Below are positions 38,400-50,597 of a stretch of 64,000 nucleotides of DNA, in pieces. Under the pieces are notes generated by a model. That model had not been told where the DNA came from, searched no databases, and saw only the letters and a program-made list of their open reading frames with translations. A program made the position numbers and the translations under genes. This DNA comes from Erythrocercus mccallii (lineage: Eukaryota; Chordata; Aves; Passeriformes; Dicruridae). How positions within the stretch are numbered: position 1 is the stretch's first letter; every line of letters starts with the position of its first letter. The stretch covers positions 2,971 to 66,970 of the forward strand of contig VZRG01002592.1 in NCBI GenBank assembly GCA_013397435.1. The letters are read 5' to 3'.

Positions 38400-38631
38400 T
38401 GCAGCCAAAATGGATTCTCAGTCTAATAAGGTTTGACAAGACCTGGCACTGGAGGCAAGTGCCAAGGAGTCCAGCTAGTCAAAAGTGTTAGAGACACCAT
38501 GGGCACTTGAGGATAGAGGTGTTGCCATGGGAACAGAAGGAGATACTCCATGGTGGCTGGTTAGGAGGTTTGTTTAAGAGGGAGCCAAGCAGCTGCAGCC
38601 TTGCAACCACCCTATACTTGAACAACGGTAG
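38400..38631 (+). other. Candidate noncoding exon or regulatory element
   Basis: A good splice-acceptor-like sequence (TCTGCTTTCTTTCCCCACTAG, ending at 38399) and a strong donor (TAG/GTAAGT at 38631/38632) bound 232 bp that is GC-richer than its flanks. All three plus-strand frames hit stops, so if transcribed it would be UTR or lncRNA. An ATG in good context near 38410 opens only 8 codons. It carries an RFX X-box at 38521-38534. Sites are seen; exon status is inference. Confidence 0.25.
38521..38534. promoter_or_regulatory. RFX X-box palindrome
   Basis: GTTGCCATGGGAAC matches the palindromic X-box GTTGCCATGGCAAC at 13 of 14 positions. RFX factors bind such sites in promoters and enhancers, notably of ciliary genes. 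Occupancy is unknown. Confidence 0.45.
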
Positions 38632-39543
38632 GTAAGTTCCATCCTTTTCCATTCTCTACCAGGAAGTGAGGAATTTAATTCTTCCTCCTTACCTGAACAA
38701 TGTTGATATCACTGCAGACTCTCAAATGATTTGTGCTGAAAAAGATGATGCTACTCAGTAGGAAATCAAAAGATTTGCTACTCAGTGGTGTAAATGCCTG
38801 ATCTGCAATGGATGATTGAGGACATGGAAGTTTTTTTTTTAAAGAATTAAAGGACATAGTTTTTAGTTACAAAGCTATGACTCTCCCTTTCTCTGTATTC
38901 TTCTCTCTTTCTCTGTTGCAAACTCTTCCCTCACTCATTAAAAAAATATTCAGCCCCTTCCAAGGTGGCAGAGAAAGAAAATTTTTTATGAAATCAAGCT
39001 CTGCTTCAAGGGGAATTTATGAAAATATTTTCCCTTCCAGAAGACACATACATGGGCTTTTTATTGCTACTTTCTTTTGTTTTTTACAGCCTCAAATCTA
39101 TAAAGATGGAAATAATGTGTGAGGAAAAGAAAAGGGAACTTCTCTGGCTCCAAACTAAAATACCAGCTGAGCAGTTGCAATACTGTAATTATAATAATTT
39201 GCATTTCAGTGATGTCTAGAATCTTCCGATAATACCACAACTTCATGGTGCTAGGTGCAGTACATAATGCAGCTGGAGACAATGGGTGGCCAGTAATGTT
39301 TGAAAAGAAGATTAAAAAAACCCAAACCAACAGCAAGCTAAAAGCCAAATCTGAAAAACTTTCTTGTATCACATCAGAAAAAGGAAGGGGAGGATTAAAA
39401 AGGAAGTGATTCCAATTATTTATTAAACAACACTTAAAGATAATATAGCAACATTAAGTAAACAGCAGCCTTTTTATACAACCTCTCATTCAAGCTGTCT
39501 GTCAGCAGCAAGAGTCTCAGGTTAATAATCACAGTGCACATAC

Positions 39544-39567
39544 AATCCATGCCTCAATCCATGCCTC
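39544..39567. repeat. 12-bp tandem duplication
   Basis: AATCCATGCCTC occurs twice head to tail with no mismatch. Confidence 0.9.
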
Positions 39568-40682
39568 TGTGGATGTGTGTGCATTTCTATATGCCCATCT
39601 AGTTTCTGATAAGTACTGCCTCAGAACCAATCACAGCCAGAGACAAGATAGTTTTTTTCTCAAACCAGTGCAAATATTCTTAATTAAATGCTTACAACTT
39701 CTGTTTATGAAGTCTTACTCAGTACATGATGTTGTTGCCCTCACTGAAACAGATGTCTGTAACTGGTTATAGTACCTAGAAAGTCATGGGTTCAGTAACA
39801 AGCAAATCAAAACAAATATGTGATGCTGAACTATCTATCTATTTAAACTTGAAACTGAAGGATCTCTTTCAAAAAGGTGTATTCACTCATAAATGAAAAG
39901 TATTTATCTCTTTAATACAGTTTATCTGCTGGACTTAAAAATGTTTCTGGCTTTTTAAATCAGTTTTAGGTCCTGAGGACATATGTGAATTTTAAGTCCT
40001 GCTGCTCTTTAAGTCTGTTTTTAATGGACTTTGCAAACTTGATCTCTCATGGGCTTCATTTATCTGACCATTGAATTAATGTTATCTTTTGGATTAATGT
40101 TATCCTTAGGGATGACATTTACAATGGTATGTAAGGTAGGCAAGAGTCAAAGATCACTTAAATGTCAAAGAATATACATTTTTTTTAATAGCCTGAATGA
40201 TAAACTGTAAATTAAGCTCTATTATTTTAGGCAGACAAACTTGCATGTGTTGGTCAGATCAAGTAAGTTGCTGCTGTAATGTCAGTACATGCAAGACAGA
40301 TAAAACATATCCACATGGATGGCATGGAGAAGGTGAATAACAAATGATTTTCACAGTTTTTTTCTAACTTACCACATCTGAAATTAAAGTTTAGTTATAT
40401 GCAATAAAGAAATGGATGATTTTTTGTTGTTGCTGTTACATAACATGGGTGTCTATAAATGTTGTAATGGTTTCAAAAGAAAAAGAAATTATTAAAGAAT
40501 CATACTTTTTCAAGCTAATATATAAAGAGATATTACCTCTCCCAAAACAAATCTCTTAGTCTCTAAATTTTAGAGGACAAAAGAGTACTGGGGTCAAGTG
40601 CCATTCAATGACTGACATGTTTTTACCAAACATCTACTGTTGACTCTGTTGGAGACATTAACAGGATGATCTGACTTGATAG

Positions 40683-40804
40683 TTTGGTTGTGGGTTGATT
40701 GGTTTTTTTGTTGTGTTTTTTTTTTTTTGTTTGTTTGTTTGTTTTTTGTTGGGTTTTTTTTTGTGTGTGTGTGTGGTTTTGTTTTTGTTTTTGTTTTTGT
40801 TTTT
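40683..40804. repeat. GT-rich low-complexity tract with (TG)n
   Basis: T runs broken by single G, a TTTG run, a (GT) run near 40762-40775, and a GTTTTT run to the right edge. Confidence 0.9.
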
Positions 40805-41556
40805 AATGAACCATGATTATCCATCTTTTCTGAGATTAAACAGAGTTACTGGAATTATGCAAGGTGACTGCAGACTCAGGTTTAGGAGCTTGTGAGTAGA
40901 CAGAATTTTCAGAAGATTCAGAATTTTCTAAAAAAATATTGTTTCTTCCACCAGAAATGCAGACAAATTCAATCTCTTTTCTTGAAAAGAGTCCAAGTCA
41001 CTTTTTTTTTCTTGTTGCAGATACCTAAATGTAATCCATTTGTTGACCTAAAATTGGGTAATTTCTGATCCTTGACATTCTCTCCATAAACATGAGACAT
41101 TTTTCCTAAAGCAAAAAAAAAAAATCTCTGGTTCCTCTCTTATATATCTAAGTGAGCTCGTTTAACTAAATTCAAGGTTGGCAATTTAAATAAAACCTCC
41201 CCAGGATCAAAACTTGTAAAGTAGCATTAAAAAGCAATCTCAATGCAAGTAATTTCCTATACGAGTTTAGGGAGAAGGAGTGGAAGAAGTGATTAGAAAT
41301 AAATTTGTAATGAGATCCTAGTTGCACTTTGGTAGCATAGTCACCACTTCATCTTCATCCTAATGTGGTGACTCAGTGTCTGGGTTGTACTTTTTGCTGT
41401 TAAATAATGAATATGCCTGTATCTATGATAACATGAAAAGAGTTATATTTCCATTTGTTTGAGGGGTTTTTTTCTGGTTTTGGAAGCCTGATTCATTAAA
41501 ATTTTATATGTCCTTTAGGTAGTCAGGATTCCTTAAATAGCAAAGAATTCCTATCT

Positions 41557-41774
41557 AAAAACCCAAACAAACAACATCAACAAAAAACCCACAAACAAAA
41601 CAAAACAAAACAACAGAAAGACCAATCAACCAAAAAACACACTCCCCCCAAAAAAGAAACCAAACCCACACACCAAACCCAAAACTGAACTAACAACAAA
41701 CCAAATCAAATCAAACAAAAAAAAAAAAAATTAAACCCAAAACAAAACAAGTCAAACAAACAAACAAAAACCCC
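41557..41774. repeat. AC-rich low-complexity tract, about 220 bp
   Basis: Nearly only A and C, in words such as AAACCC, CAAAA and ACAAAC. The longest of the A/C tracts in the window and similar in style to those at 4469, 54652 and 56978. Confidence 0.9.
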
Positions 41775-42196
41775 TCTTATGTACTAAGAGCAATATAGCA
41801 ACTTAAATCCACTTTTGTTCCAAAACAAATTCTTCATCTCTTCATACTCCACTCTCAAACTTTTCCTACTATCTGTCACTGAGGATCAGTGCAGGATGCA
41901 TGCAAGCTCTGAAATTCAGTGATGGATGCCTCTTAGTCACCTGACTGAAGAGAAAATTAAAGGAATGTAAACACATCATTCACAGGAATAAAACACAGGT
42001 AACATTGGCTAGGAGTAATGGCTTGCCAGTAACCTCCAACTCTTAGAAAATAGGCTAAGGGAGATGTCTAAGAATTTTAATTTTCTTGTTCAAAGAGATA
42101 TAATTGCATAGTTACAGTTACTTGTTCATTGAGATAAGTGGAATATAAACATTGATATGAATATATATTCTTTTTTATCCAATCTATTGAGGTTAG

Positions 42197-42395
42197 TGAG
42201 AGTGGTGAGGCACTGGCCCATAGGTTTTCCAGAGAAGTTGTGGATGCTCCACCCCTAGAAGTGTCCAAGGCCAGGCTGGATGGGGCTTGGAGCAACCTGG
42301 GATGGTGGAAGATGTCCCTGATCATGGCAGGGGATTGAAACAACATAATTTTAAGGTCCCTTCAAATCCAATCCATTCTGAAATTCTATGATTCC
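42197..42395 (+). mobile_element. CR1 LINE 3' end
   Basis: Close to CR1 3' UTR consensus: GTGGTGAGGCACTGGCCC, CCAGAGAAGTTGTGGATG, GTCCAAGGCCAGGCTGGATG, GGAGCAACCTGGGATGGTGG, TTTTAAGGTCCCTTC, tail AATTCTATGATTCC. Plus orientation, 5'-truncated to about 200 bp. Among the better preserved CR1 copies here. Confidence 0.92.
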
Positions 42396-42894
42396 ATTTG
42401 TTTCATAGAAGTAAATAAATAGTTCATTTAAGTTAGCCTACATCAAATATATTTTCAAAATACCACTTACAATTTGTTGGGGTTTTTTTCCCTTTTTAAA
42501 GGACCATAATTTCTCATCTGTAAACCAGTATTGATAATCCTGCTTTGCACAGCTAGATGTATTTATGAATATATAAACACAACTTACAAAGCTGTGTACA
42601 TAGTTATAATATTTGTCACTATTTCATCTCTCTTGGCTCCCATACAGCTTCACACACCTCTACACTGGACATTTTCTCAGATACTATTTCATTGGCATCT
42701 TATTGGCCTGAAAAAATCAGGAAATGGAATTAGTATTATTTTCAAAAGCTGAGGTATGAAAAGATGAAAGATAACTGGTGAAGGATAAACAAAGTTCAGG
42801 ATGACTGGGAAATGGAATTCTGATTGTTAATGGCTACCTTTCTTCTTTTATGCCCCAAATGATTCTTCATTGGATGACAGAATAATATAGCCCT
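42396..42894. other. AT-rich noncoding DNA
   Basis: A 500-bp spacer between two CR1 copies; nothing recognised. Confidence 0.5.
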
Positions 42895-43220
42895 AAAGAG
42901 ATTTCAAGAGGTTGGATGGGCTGGCTCTATGGCCCAGGCATGTGCCAAATCTAGTCTAAGCTGTTCAGAAATTCTCTCAAAGCTGGAACCCCCACTATTT
43001 CTGTATGAAACTCCACTCTGGCCCCTAACTACCCTCACCACTGGGAAAGCTTCTTATCTCAAAGCTGGTATCTCTCCTGCAGCAATTTAAATGAGCAACT
43101 TCTTGTTCTGTCTGTCATAACAAGAAGGGATTATTTCCAACTTCTGTAGGACTTGACAGTGTTATCACACCCCAAAGACAGATTTCTAAGCTCTCCAATA
43201 ATTTCTTTATCCAAAATCTC
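42895..43220 (-). mobile_element. Ancient CR1-like LINE fragment
   Basis: The minus strand gives a strongly decayed CR1-type 3' UTR. On the plus strand the recognisable pieces are CTAAAGAGATTTCAAGAGG, the AACTACCCTCACCACTGGG block, CTGCAGCAATTTAAATGAG and AACTTCTTGTTCTGTC. These match the order of old CR1 subfamilies in which a TGCAATTTAAGCCC-type motif precedes TTCTTGTCCT. Much more diverged than the neighbouring copy at 42197. Confidence 0.6.
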
Positions 43221-46200
43221 TACAGATGGTGGATCTATTTCTTGAAGTATCTTACTAAAAATAGGGTGAAAGATTGAGCTAAACTGTAAATGTTTGTGTT
43301 ACAGAGAGAAAAACACCTACCTTTCTGATGTTTTCTGGACAGATTGCATTATAAGCAGGTGTGGCAATTATAAGATTCATATATTCATTTTTTCACCTAA
43401 TTGGCACAAACTTTTAATATATTGCTTATTTTTTATAGCTTCATTTTTCATATTTCATGTAATTTCTTGTCAAAGTACTAACTACAATTTGGGTGTATTC
43501 TGCAACAGAAAAACTCAACAACTCCTTTAACTTTCAATATTAAACTAATATTTTTAAACATGTCAAAAGAAAAGATGGAAACATCCTTAACTTTTTCTTT
43601 CGTTTTTTTCTTTTTTCCCTACTAGCAAGTGTATTTCACTGAAATATTATTGCAAATCTAAAGCACAAAAGACCATCTTCATAACAGACAAATTGCTTAA
43701 AAACAGCCTTAAAACCAGCCTTAATTATTTTTATATTCATAGTATTTTACAGTTCCATAAATGTATGTTCTAGGTGAAAAAGTTTATCACTTCCAAAAGT
43801 ATATTTGATAATGTGATTAAAAAATTTCTTTGAAGATAGGGGTTCTGAGAACAAACATTACACACAGTTTGTTTTTTTGTTTTTTTTTTTCATTCTACTT
43901 GACCTTTTTTCATTCTAGTCTTAAAAGGAGAGGAAAAAATCAAACAGCAAATAAAAGGTTTTTTGATGTTAATTTTTATGAGCTTCAAAAAAACCCTGGC
44001 ATCCAAGTGTGTATTTAAGAAACTTCTTTGCAGTTGTTCAGGGTCACAGCAGATCAATTAATCTGAAATTAAATCCCAGTCATCCATTCACCGCAACACT
44101 GTGAAATGTACCCATTTCTTGGCCTTGTCCATCAGTCACCATTTCATTGCAGAGCTGCTCAGTCGAGCCCAGGAAGGGTCTCTGCAGAGGGAGCTGCACT
44201 CTGGGAACAAATAGTAGAGGTTATTTTGGGAGCTACACTCTGCATTTTCTCCTTGTTTTCAACATTTTTCACACAGAACAGCTGGAGAGGTCCAGAGAAT
44301 GCACACAGAGAAGGAAGGCTCCCAGTAGTGTGGCTGTCAGAGGTGGGCAGGAGAGACAGAGAGAATGGGATCTTTCAGGAAGTCTGACACGGATGCTGCC
44401 ATTGACATGGATTTTGGCTTGGATGCATCCTAGCTAGCCAAGGGAGCACAACAGATCCGAAAGTTAGAAATCCAGCCACAGTAGGCTCCCTCCATAATTG
44501 ATAAAAAGAAATAGATGCCCCTCAAGATTGGGCTGTCTCATTCAGGGACTGCAAAACATTTATGTCTTTCCAGTGACAGTGGGAAAAAACTAAAATAATT
44601 GTATATATTGCAGATATTTTTTTTGTTATACCACTGGAATGTAATCTGGGTCTTAATATGTCACTTACTCAGACAGGAAAATGTTGAACTAAACAAGTCT
44701 TCAGAAGAAACTAGAAACATATTTAACACAAAAATGCAGAACTGCAGTTTTTGGGTTTTTTTTTGTTGGTTTGTTTGTCTGCATGTTCCATTTCCCTCTC
44801 ACATACGAAAAATATTTTGCGGTTACCTTACAGTTTTTATGAAAGATTGGACTACTTGTGAAACTGTAATTGTATGTCCAATGAAATTAAAACTTTGGAA
44901 CTAGCATGATCATCTTCAGCCTGATGGTCTTGAGCTGCCTACTCTAGCACTTTTTAGGAAAAAATCTGAAGTCAAAAAGCTCCCTGCATCCACTCTACCT
45001 TCTTAAACCCCCAAAACAAATGAAACCAAGTTTTAATTTTCAATAGAGACTTTCAAAAATCCAAGTACTCTCCTTGGCCTTTGCTGGCCAAGCACATGAT
45101 GAAATCAAAACCTCACACTTAATGTTTTACTTTCTTGGTTTTACCGTTCACATCTTGTAGCCCCAGTATTCTTCAGGCTTCCGAATATTGTTGGAAAATT
45201 GTAACAAATTACTGAAAGAACTGTCATAAATCTTTCCTTCAGAATTTCAGGGAGGAAAAAGAACGTGAAAAAATCCCATATCCTTCATTTGTCCTTCCCA
45301 ACGTTTTATACTTTAAAAAAATTTAGAGAATATTGTGGTTTTTCACTTGTTCCTTCCTGTAGTTGCAAGGATAAAAAACAGGTCATTGAAAATTATGTTT
45401 TAAGCGATTTTTGGGGTCCCATATAAAAATCAGTAATGAAAATATATTTATTCCTATTGCAAATCAGGCTCTAAATAAAGACAAACTACTGCCAAATTTT
45501 ATGTCTTGAAACTTTTTCAAACTACTTTAGATCCTTTGTGTGTATATTCTGGTGGAAACTCAAAAAGATTTTCTCCTTGACTGTAATGCATTGGGAAATT
45601 TTAGATTTACATGCACAAAATCATAGGCTGAGAAGTCACCCTCTGTCAGTAAATGCAAGAAACAAGAACCAGAAAGCTGGGAAGGTTACTTTTTTTTTCT
45701 CTCAAACACCCTCACATGCAGCAGAGTATTCTAAATACTTGATTTCTTTGTGGAGATCCATGTCTCTGTGCAAACCACACTGCTTCTTGCTGGAATGATG
45801 TCATAACAATGGCTTAGTGCAGATTGAACAGAAAAAGGAAAGCGAAGGGAGAGGGAAGACCTAAAGATGGGAGGGAGAGGCTTTATAATTTATTTCACAT
45901 ACCCTAGGCTCAATTAACACATCTTGAGGATTCTTATGACACTGCCAACAAAAAATTAATGCAGAAGTTATGCATTTTACCTTTTATCTCAGTTGTGTTG
46001 CACAAGTCTGGCAAAGTTGAAAAGCTGCTAATTTAGTAGTCAGCAGTGTCAAATAAAATTTCTAAACTGTATGTCTATAAAAGAACATCTTTGCAATAAG
46101 GCATAGCAAATATGCTTGCAAAAAAGTTCAGTCAGCAAACCTGTTTTAGGTTTTGAAATATATGGCAATGACATTTATTAGAACAAAACTATAATATATC

Positions 46201-47122
46201 AGTGATATAAAGAGCTGTTTCTTCATCACTGTGCTTTATTATAGGTACTAATTTTGTGCAAAATCCTTTAGAATCTTTGCAAAACACCTGCTGAACTTAA
46301 AGAAATATGGTTACTGCTTGTGCTGAGACAGATGTAGCTTAATCACATAATACTGAATTTGACTTTTCAGTGCCTCACTATAAATGAACTGAACATACCA
46401 GTGCTGGAGATTTAAATCTTGTTCCAATTTGAATATCATGTTTGCTGACTGGAGGGCCTAAGCTACAGCCAGCTTCCCCAGGTGTCCAACATTACACAGA
46501 ACACTTCTGTTTAAGCCACTGAATCTATAGTTTAATTTAAAAAAAGGAAAAAAGAGAAAAAAGCCTCAGAGAGTACAATTAAAAATGTTTGCTATTTGTA
46601 GATTATTTTTGTTTCTGTTACTTCCTTGTCTGTTTCAATCTATCAAGTACTGAGCTTTCCTCTAGCTGTACTTTTTCTTTTAGGCACTCTGTCAGCTTTT
46701 TTGGGGGGGAATATTTGAAGGGCCCATGTTTAAAAGGAATTTTGCTCTGAGGCAGCTATTATGAGTATCTTGACCTGAGAATGGAATAAGGCAGGCTGTT
46801 TTCCTACTGTGTCATCAGTTGCACATGATTAGTTTTATATATTGATATAATGATATTAAATATGACTGATATAATGATATTAAATATTAAATATGACTGA
46901 TTTTTGGTGGTAGAATAAGAAAATTTCTACGAATTTCAGTCACCATGTAGTGCCCAGGTTGAGATTCAAATTTGTTTAATTTTTTTTGCTGTTGTGTTTA
47001 GGGATAAAGGACATTCTAAGAATGTGTGCACATATGCTTTTGAGCGCAACAGTTTTATGTGTTGTGACTGTATATGCTTGTAAAAGAATGTGTAATAATC
47101 CAACTATATAGTTGCATATATA
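43221..47122. other. AT-rich noncoding DNA with one GC-richer patch
   Basis: No gene recognised. At 44090-44460 the composition is richer in G+C, and a near-palindrome occurs at 44414-44441 (TTGGCT ... GGATGCATCC ... AGCCAA). At 46843-46900 there is an AT-rich 24-bp tandem duplication. Confidence 0.45.
46843..46900. repeat. 24-bp AT-rich tandem duplication
   Basis: The 24-bp unit starting TGATATAATGATATTAAATA occurs twice in tandem; the second copy contains an extra 7-bp ATTAAAT duplication. Confidence 0.85.
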
Positions 47123-47123
47123 T

Positions 47124-47177
47124 TCATAGAATGGTTTGAGTTGGAAGAGACCCTAAAATCATCTAGTTCTGACCCCC
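47124..47177 (-). mobile_element. CR1 LINE 3' end, short
   Basis: The plus strand reads TCATAGAATGGTTTGAGTTG, GAAGAGACCCTAAAATCATC and TAGTTCTGACCCCC, the reverse complement of the CR1 3' terminus. Only about 54 bp remain. Confidence 0.85.
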
Positions 47178-48607
47178 AAAATCTTCACACAATATAGAGA
47201 AATATACAACCCAGCACAGTTTCAAACGCACAGATACCCATAAACATATTTATAGAATATGTATGTTACATTTTGCAGTGCATATATTTTGTCTCCCTCC
47301 ATTGAGTCTTATTTACACTGTAAGGTTAAATAATAGTGCTTTAATTTTACTTCTTCAGATAAGCTGTGTGCTTCATAAAAAAGCATGAAACAATGAAAGC
47401 TCATGAATATTTATATCAATGGCTACATAGAATTATAGTCATAATCTCTGAAACTGGTTCTCACCGGTTCAGAATTAATTATCAAGTTCAGTTTTAATTG
47501 CATTCTTCTAAATTATAACAAAAAAAAAAAAAAAGGAAAAAACACCCATAATGAATTAGCTCACAAGTGTTCTGCTGGGCCTGGTATCTGAGACATAAAG
47601 TAACCCCATTCTTTATGTGTAGTGATGAGCCAAAGACATGTGATTCAGTCTCTTCTTGAAACCAACTTGCTTAAATGTTAATGTCTCTCTCACTTTAAAG
47701 ATAAAATAAAAATTCTGTTTCTAGTTCCTTCAGCAGATATGTTGAACTGAATATTCCTTAAAATAGCCTCTTCTTTTTCTTTAGCTAGTTTTGATATATG
47801 ATTGCATGCTACATACAATACTAAATATAGTTCAGTAGTGTTGGCTGAAAAAAGTCTGGGGGAAAGGTAACTTTCTGGAGAGAAAAGCTCTTGCCATTTA
47901 AGCTCAGTCCATCAATAGTTTTCTGCATTAAACTCTAAAGGATCTCTGTCTTTAAACCTAATTCTTAATGAAACAGAGAGAAAAAGTCTCTATCAAATTC
48001 TTTGATATAAAAGGCAAAACATACAGACTTACAAGATTTTAAGGAGTTCTTAGATGGAGTGGTAATCTGGAACATGGTTCCTCCCATGTCCTGGTCCCAA
48101 GGCATACTCTATTTGGTAAACCTAGGAGCCATACGGCCTCAGCACTCTCTTTTCTTTCTCTCTTCCCATCCACACACAACTAGACCAGCGTCACTGATTA
48201 GTCCATCTTCAAAGAAGTATTCTGAACAGCTTAGAGCAATGCCTTACACCTAATGACCTGATTTTCAGCCCTGTACTTTATCTCCTCATCTTCCTCCCAT
48301 CTAGGGAAGGCTTACAGAGTCTTTCTTCCTTTAATTCAGCATGCACACACTTAAAAAATAGTAAAAATCAAATGCTTTTTTAGTTCTCTCTGGTTCAGTC
48401 ACCCAAAGATCCTATGGCCTGTTTCCCAGCTGTGTAATCACAGTAAGTTTGCTAGTCTCATCAGTCCTTGAAGATGAAGGTCCTGACAGCACCTCAAGCT
48501 ATTACCCTGTTCAGGCCAAGTGTGAAATGGAAGATTCAAGATTCATACTCCCTGTGTATAATTGCTGATCTGTATCCAAAAGTCTTGCAAATGATCTGAG
48601 CTCAAGT
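47178..48607. other. AT-rich noncoding DNA, no gene seen
   Basis: Contains a poly(A) run near 47519-47535. Nothing else recognised. Confidence 0.5.
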
Positions 48608-48792
48608 CCATTTTTTAAAGAAAAGAAAAGGAGGGAAAAAAAAAGAAGGAAAGAAAAAATGAGAGAACAAAAGAAAGAAAGGAAAGAAAGGAAGGCAAGA
48701 AAGGAAGGAAAGCAAGAGAGGGAGAGGAGGGAGGGAGGGAGGAAGGAAGGAAGGAAGGAAGGAAGGAAGGAAGGAAGGAAGGAAGGAAGGAA
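48608..48792. repeat. Near-homopurine tract with (GGAA)n
   Basis: About 185 bp of almost pure A/G on the plus strand: GAAA-type words at 48613-48700, GGGAGGGA words, then an uninterrupted (GGAA)n of about 13 units at 48740-48791. The minus-strand frames through it encode only Ser/Leu/Pro/Phe repeats. Confidence 0.95.
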
Positions 48793-50517
48793 CCAAAATA
48801 TATATAATAATATCAAATAAAAGCAGAAAAAAATTCTGGATCTTTCTTCTCAAGTGCTTATTTACTTTCTAAAGTCAAATCCTTCTCAAGAGGAGCCACA
48901 TTCCCTCCTGCCTAGGGAAATTATATCATTTAAGCATTAGCAACTGTTTTTGAAGATAAATCTGGAGATTGTTCTCAGGATGTTCATGAGACATTTCACT
49001 CATTCAGCTGCTTGCTAGACAAACAGTGTAACCAGGTGCCTAACTCTAAGCATATGAATAACACATTGTTTTAATCAGGATTTCTCTGGCTTATGGGATA
49101 TTTTTTCAATCTCTGCATGTAAAAGGATCTAAATTATAAACAGTGGAGGAAGCACTAGTCAGTTTTTAATTTTAAGATAATTTGAAGGAAGCTGAATATA
49201 AGATTATCTATTGAAATTCAGATCTGTATAGGAATACCGAAGAAAACTCACTAATGCTGAAAGCAGCATCACCTCCGAATTTGTTAGAGAAAAGAAAGGC
49301 AAGAAGTTCTTGGCAAACTCAACTGATCAGAAAAAGAACCTGATGAAAACCTCAAACTACCCACCTAAATGTGTCAATTAAATACTAGGAGAGATAGCCA
49401 AAAGACCTGTTATACTGGAATAAGTCTGGCAAAAGAGAATTAGAAACAGCATCAATATCTACTTCGTAGTGCAACATAACGATTTGAAGAAAAACAGGCT
49501 ATGAGACTTTTTTATTCCTACCAAAAATGCCAATAATATTTGTTTCAAACTACCCTTTAATATATGCCTTTTCTCTCACTAGAATAATATCTATTTCCCC
49601 CTTAATTTTAGATCACTCAAGGTGCTTATTTTTGGTTGGATTTGCTGGTTGTTTTTACAATGTAAGGTGCCCTTCAGAGAAACATAGAGTTATTCTTTAT
49701 ATTCATGCAGAAACCCTTGTTGCATATGTAGCTTAACAGGACTTTTTCTAATTGCCCAAAATTCCCAGGCACTACCACAGCAAAATGAACAGCCACAAAA
49801 GAGTTAAGATGGGAAAATAAAGTATTAAAGAAAGAGTGAAAGAAAAGCCCAGACTAAAACTATATGTGAAGTTGGATACAGGTAAGTTGTGTCCCAGGAA
49901 GAATCAATAAAGGCAATCATGTACAATCAACATTTATGTGGATTTAAGTCACATGGCTCTAAAGCTTAAAATAGAGATGCATTACAGCAGATGGCAGCTT
50001 GTGGAGAAAAAAACATGAGTGCAAAAAATTTTGTCCTTTGAGGACATTTCATAGAGGTGTTATTGGCAGGAAGAATATAATTTTTTTTCTCTCACCCAGA
50101 AATAAGAGAGGTAGGTTTTTAAGAAAATCATAATCGAAGAGAGTTATAAGGGGTTGTATGAGCAAAGAATTTCAGAGATGTTTAAATGCATTTATATGCA
50201 GTATGGCTGAATGAGAGGTCAAAAAAGGGGGTTGAAGGCCTTCTGTCAAGCAGTTCTCCTTACTTTCTTTTCTTTCTTCTTTTTTTCTGCCTTGCTTTCA
50301 CAGTCAATTTGCTGCAAGTTGGATCTTGAAAAGAGTGCTCTGACATCTAGCAGTGTGGCTAACCTGTTAGGGAGCTTTTCAATATTTATATATTGTAACC
50401 CCTGATAAGACTGTCTTTTTTCAAATAAAGTCCTACAATGCTCCTTAGGGACCTTTTAGAACATTTTTGTAACTTAAAATCTACATTCATCTTTACATTT
50501 TGGTTTCCGTTCAGTAA
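48793..50517. other. AT-rich noncoding DNA, no gene seen
   Basis: No transposon recognised. A perfect donor-type CAG/GTAAGT occurs at 49881/49882, with a weak acceptor near 49768; the segment between has stops in all frames. Confidence 0.5.
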
Positions 50518-50545
50518 TCTTTCTTTCTTTCTTTCTTTCTTTCTG

Positions 50546-50597
<52 letters not shown>
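50518..50597. repeat. (TTTC)n tetranucleotide microsatellite
   Basis: About 20 TTTC units with a single G interruption (TTCTGTCTTT) near 50544. Confidence 0.95.

Larger units (their letters stand above)
38632..42196. other. AT-rich noncoding DNA, no gene seen
   Basis: Contains a two-copy 12-bp tandem (AATCCATGCCTC) at 39544-39567, a GT-rich tract (40683-40804) and an AC-rich tract (41557-41774). No gene or recognised transposon. Confidence 0.5.

Noticed and set aside
48511..48853. Ser/Leu/Pro/Phe-rich minus-strand frames of 83-101 codons
   Set aside because: Translation of the GGAA/GAAA purine tract.
49768..49881. Perfect CAG/GTAAGT donor with an acceptor-like site 114 bp upstream
   Set aside because: The acceptor is poor (purines in the tract) and all frames contain stops.
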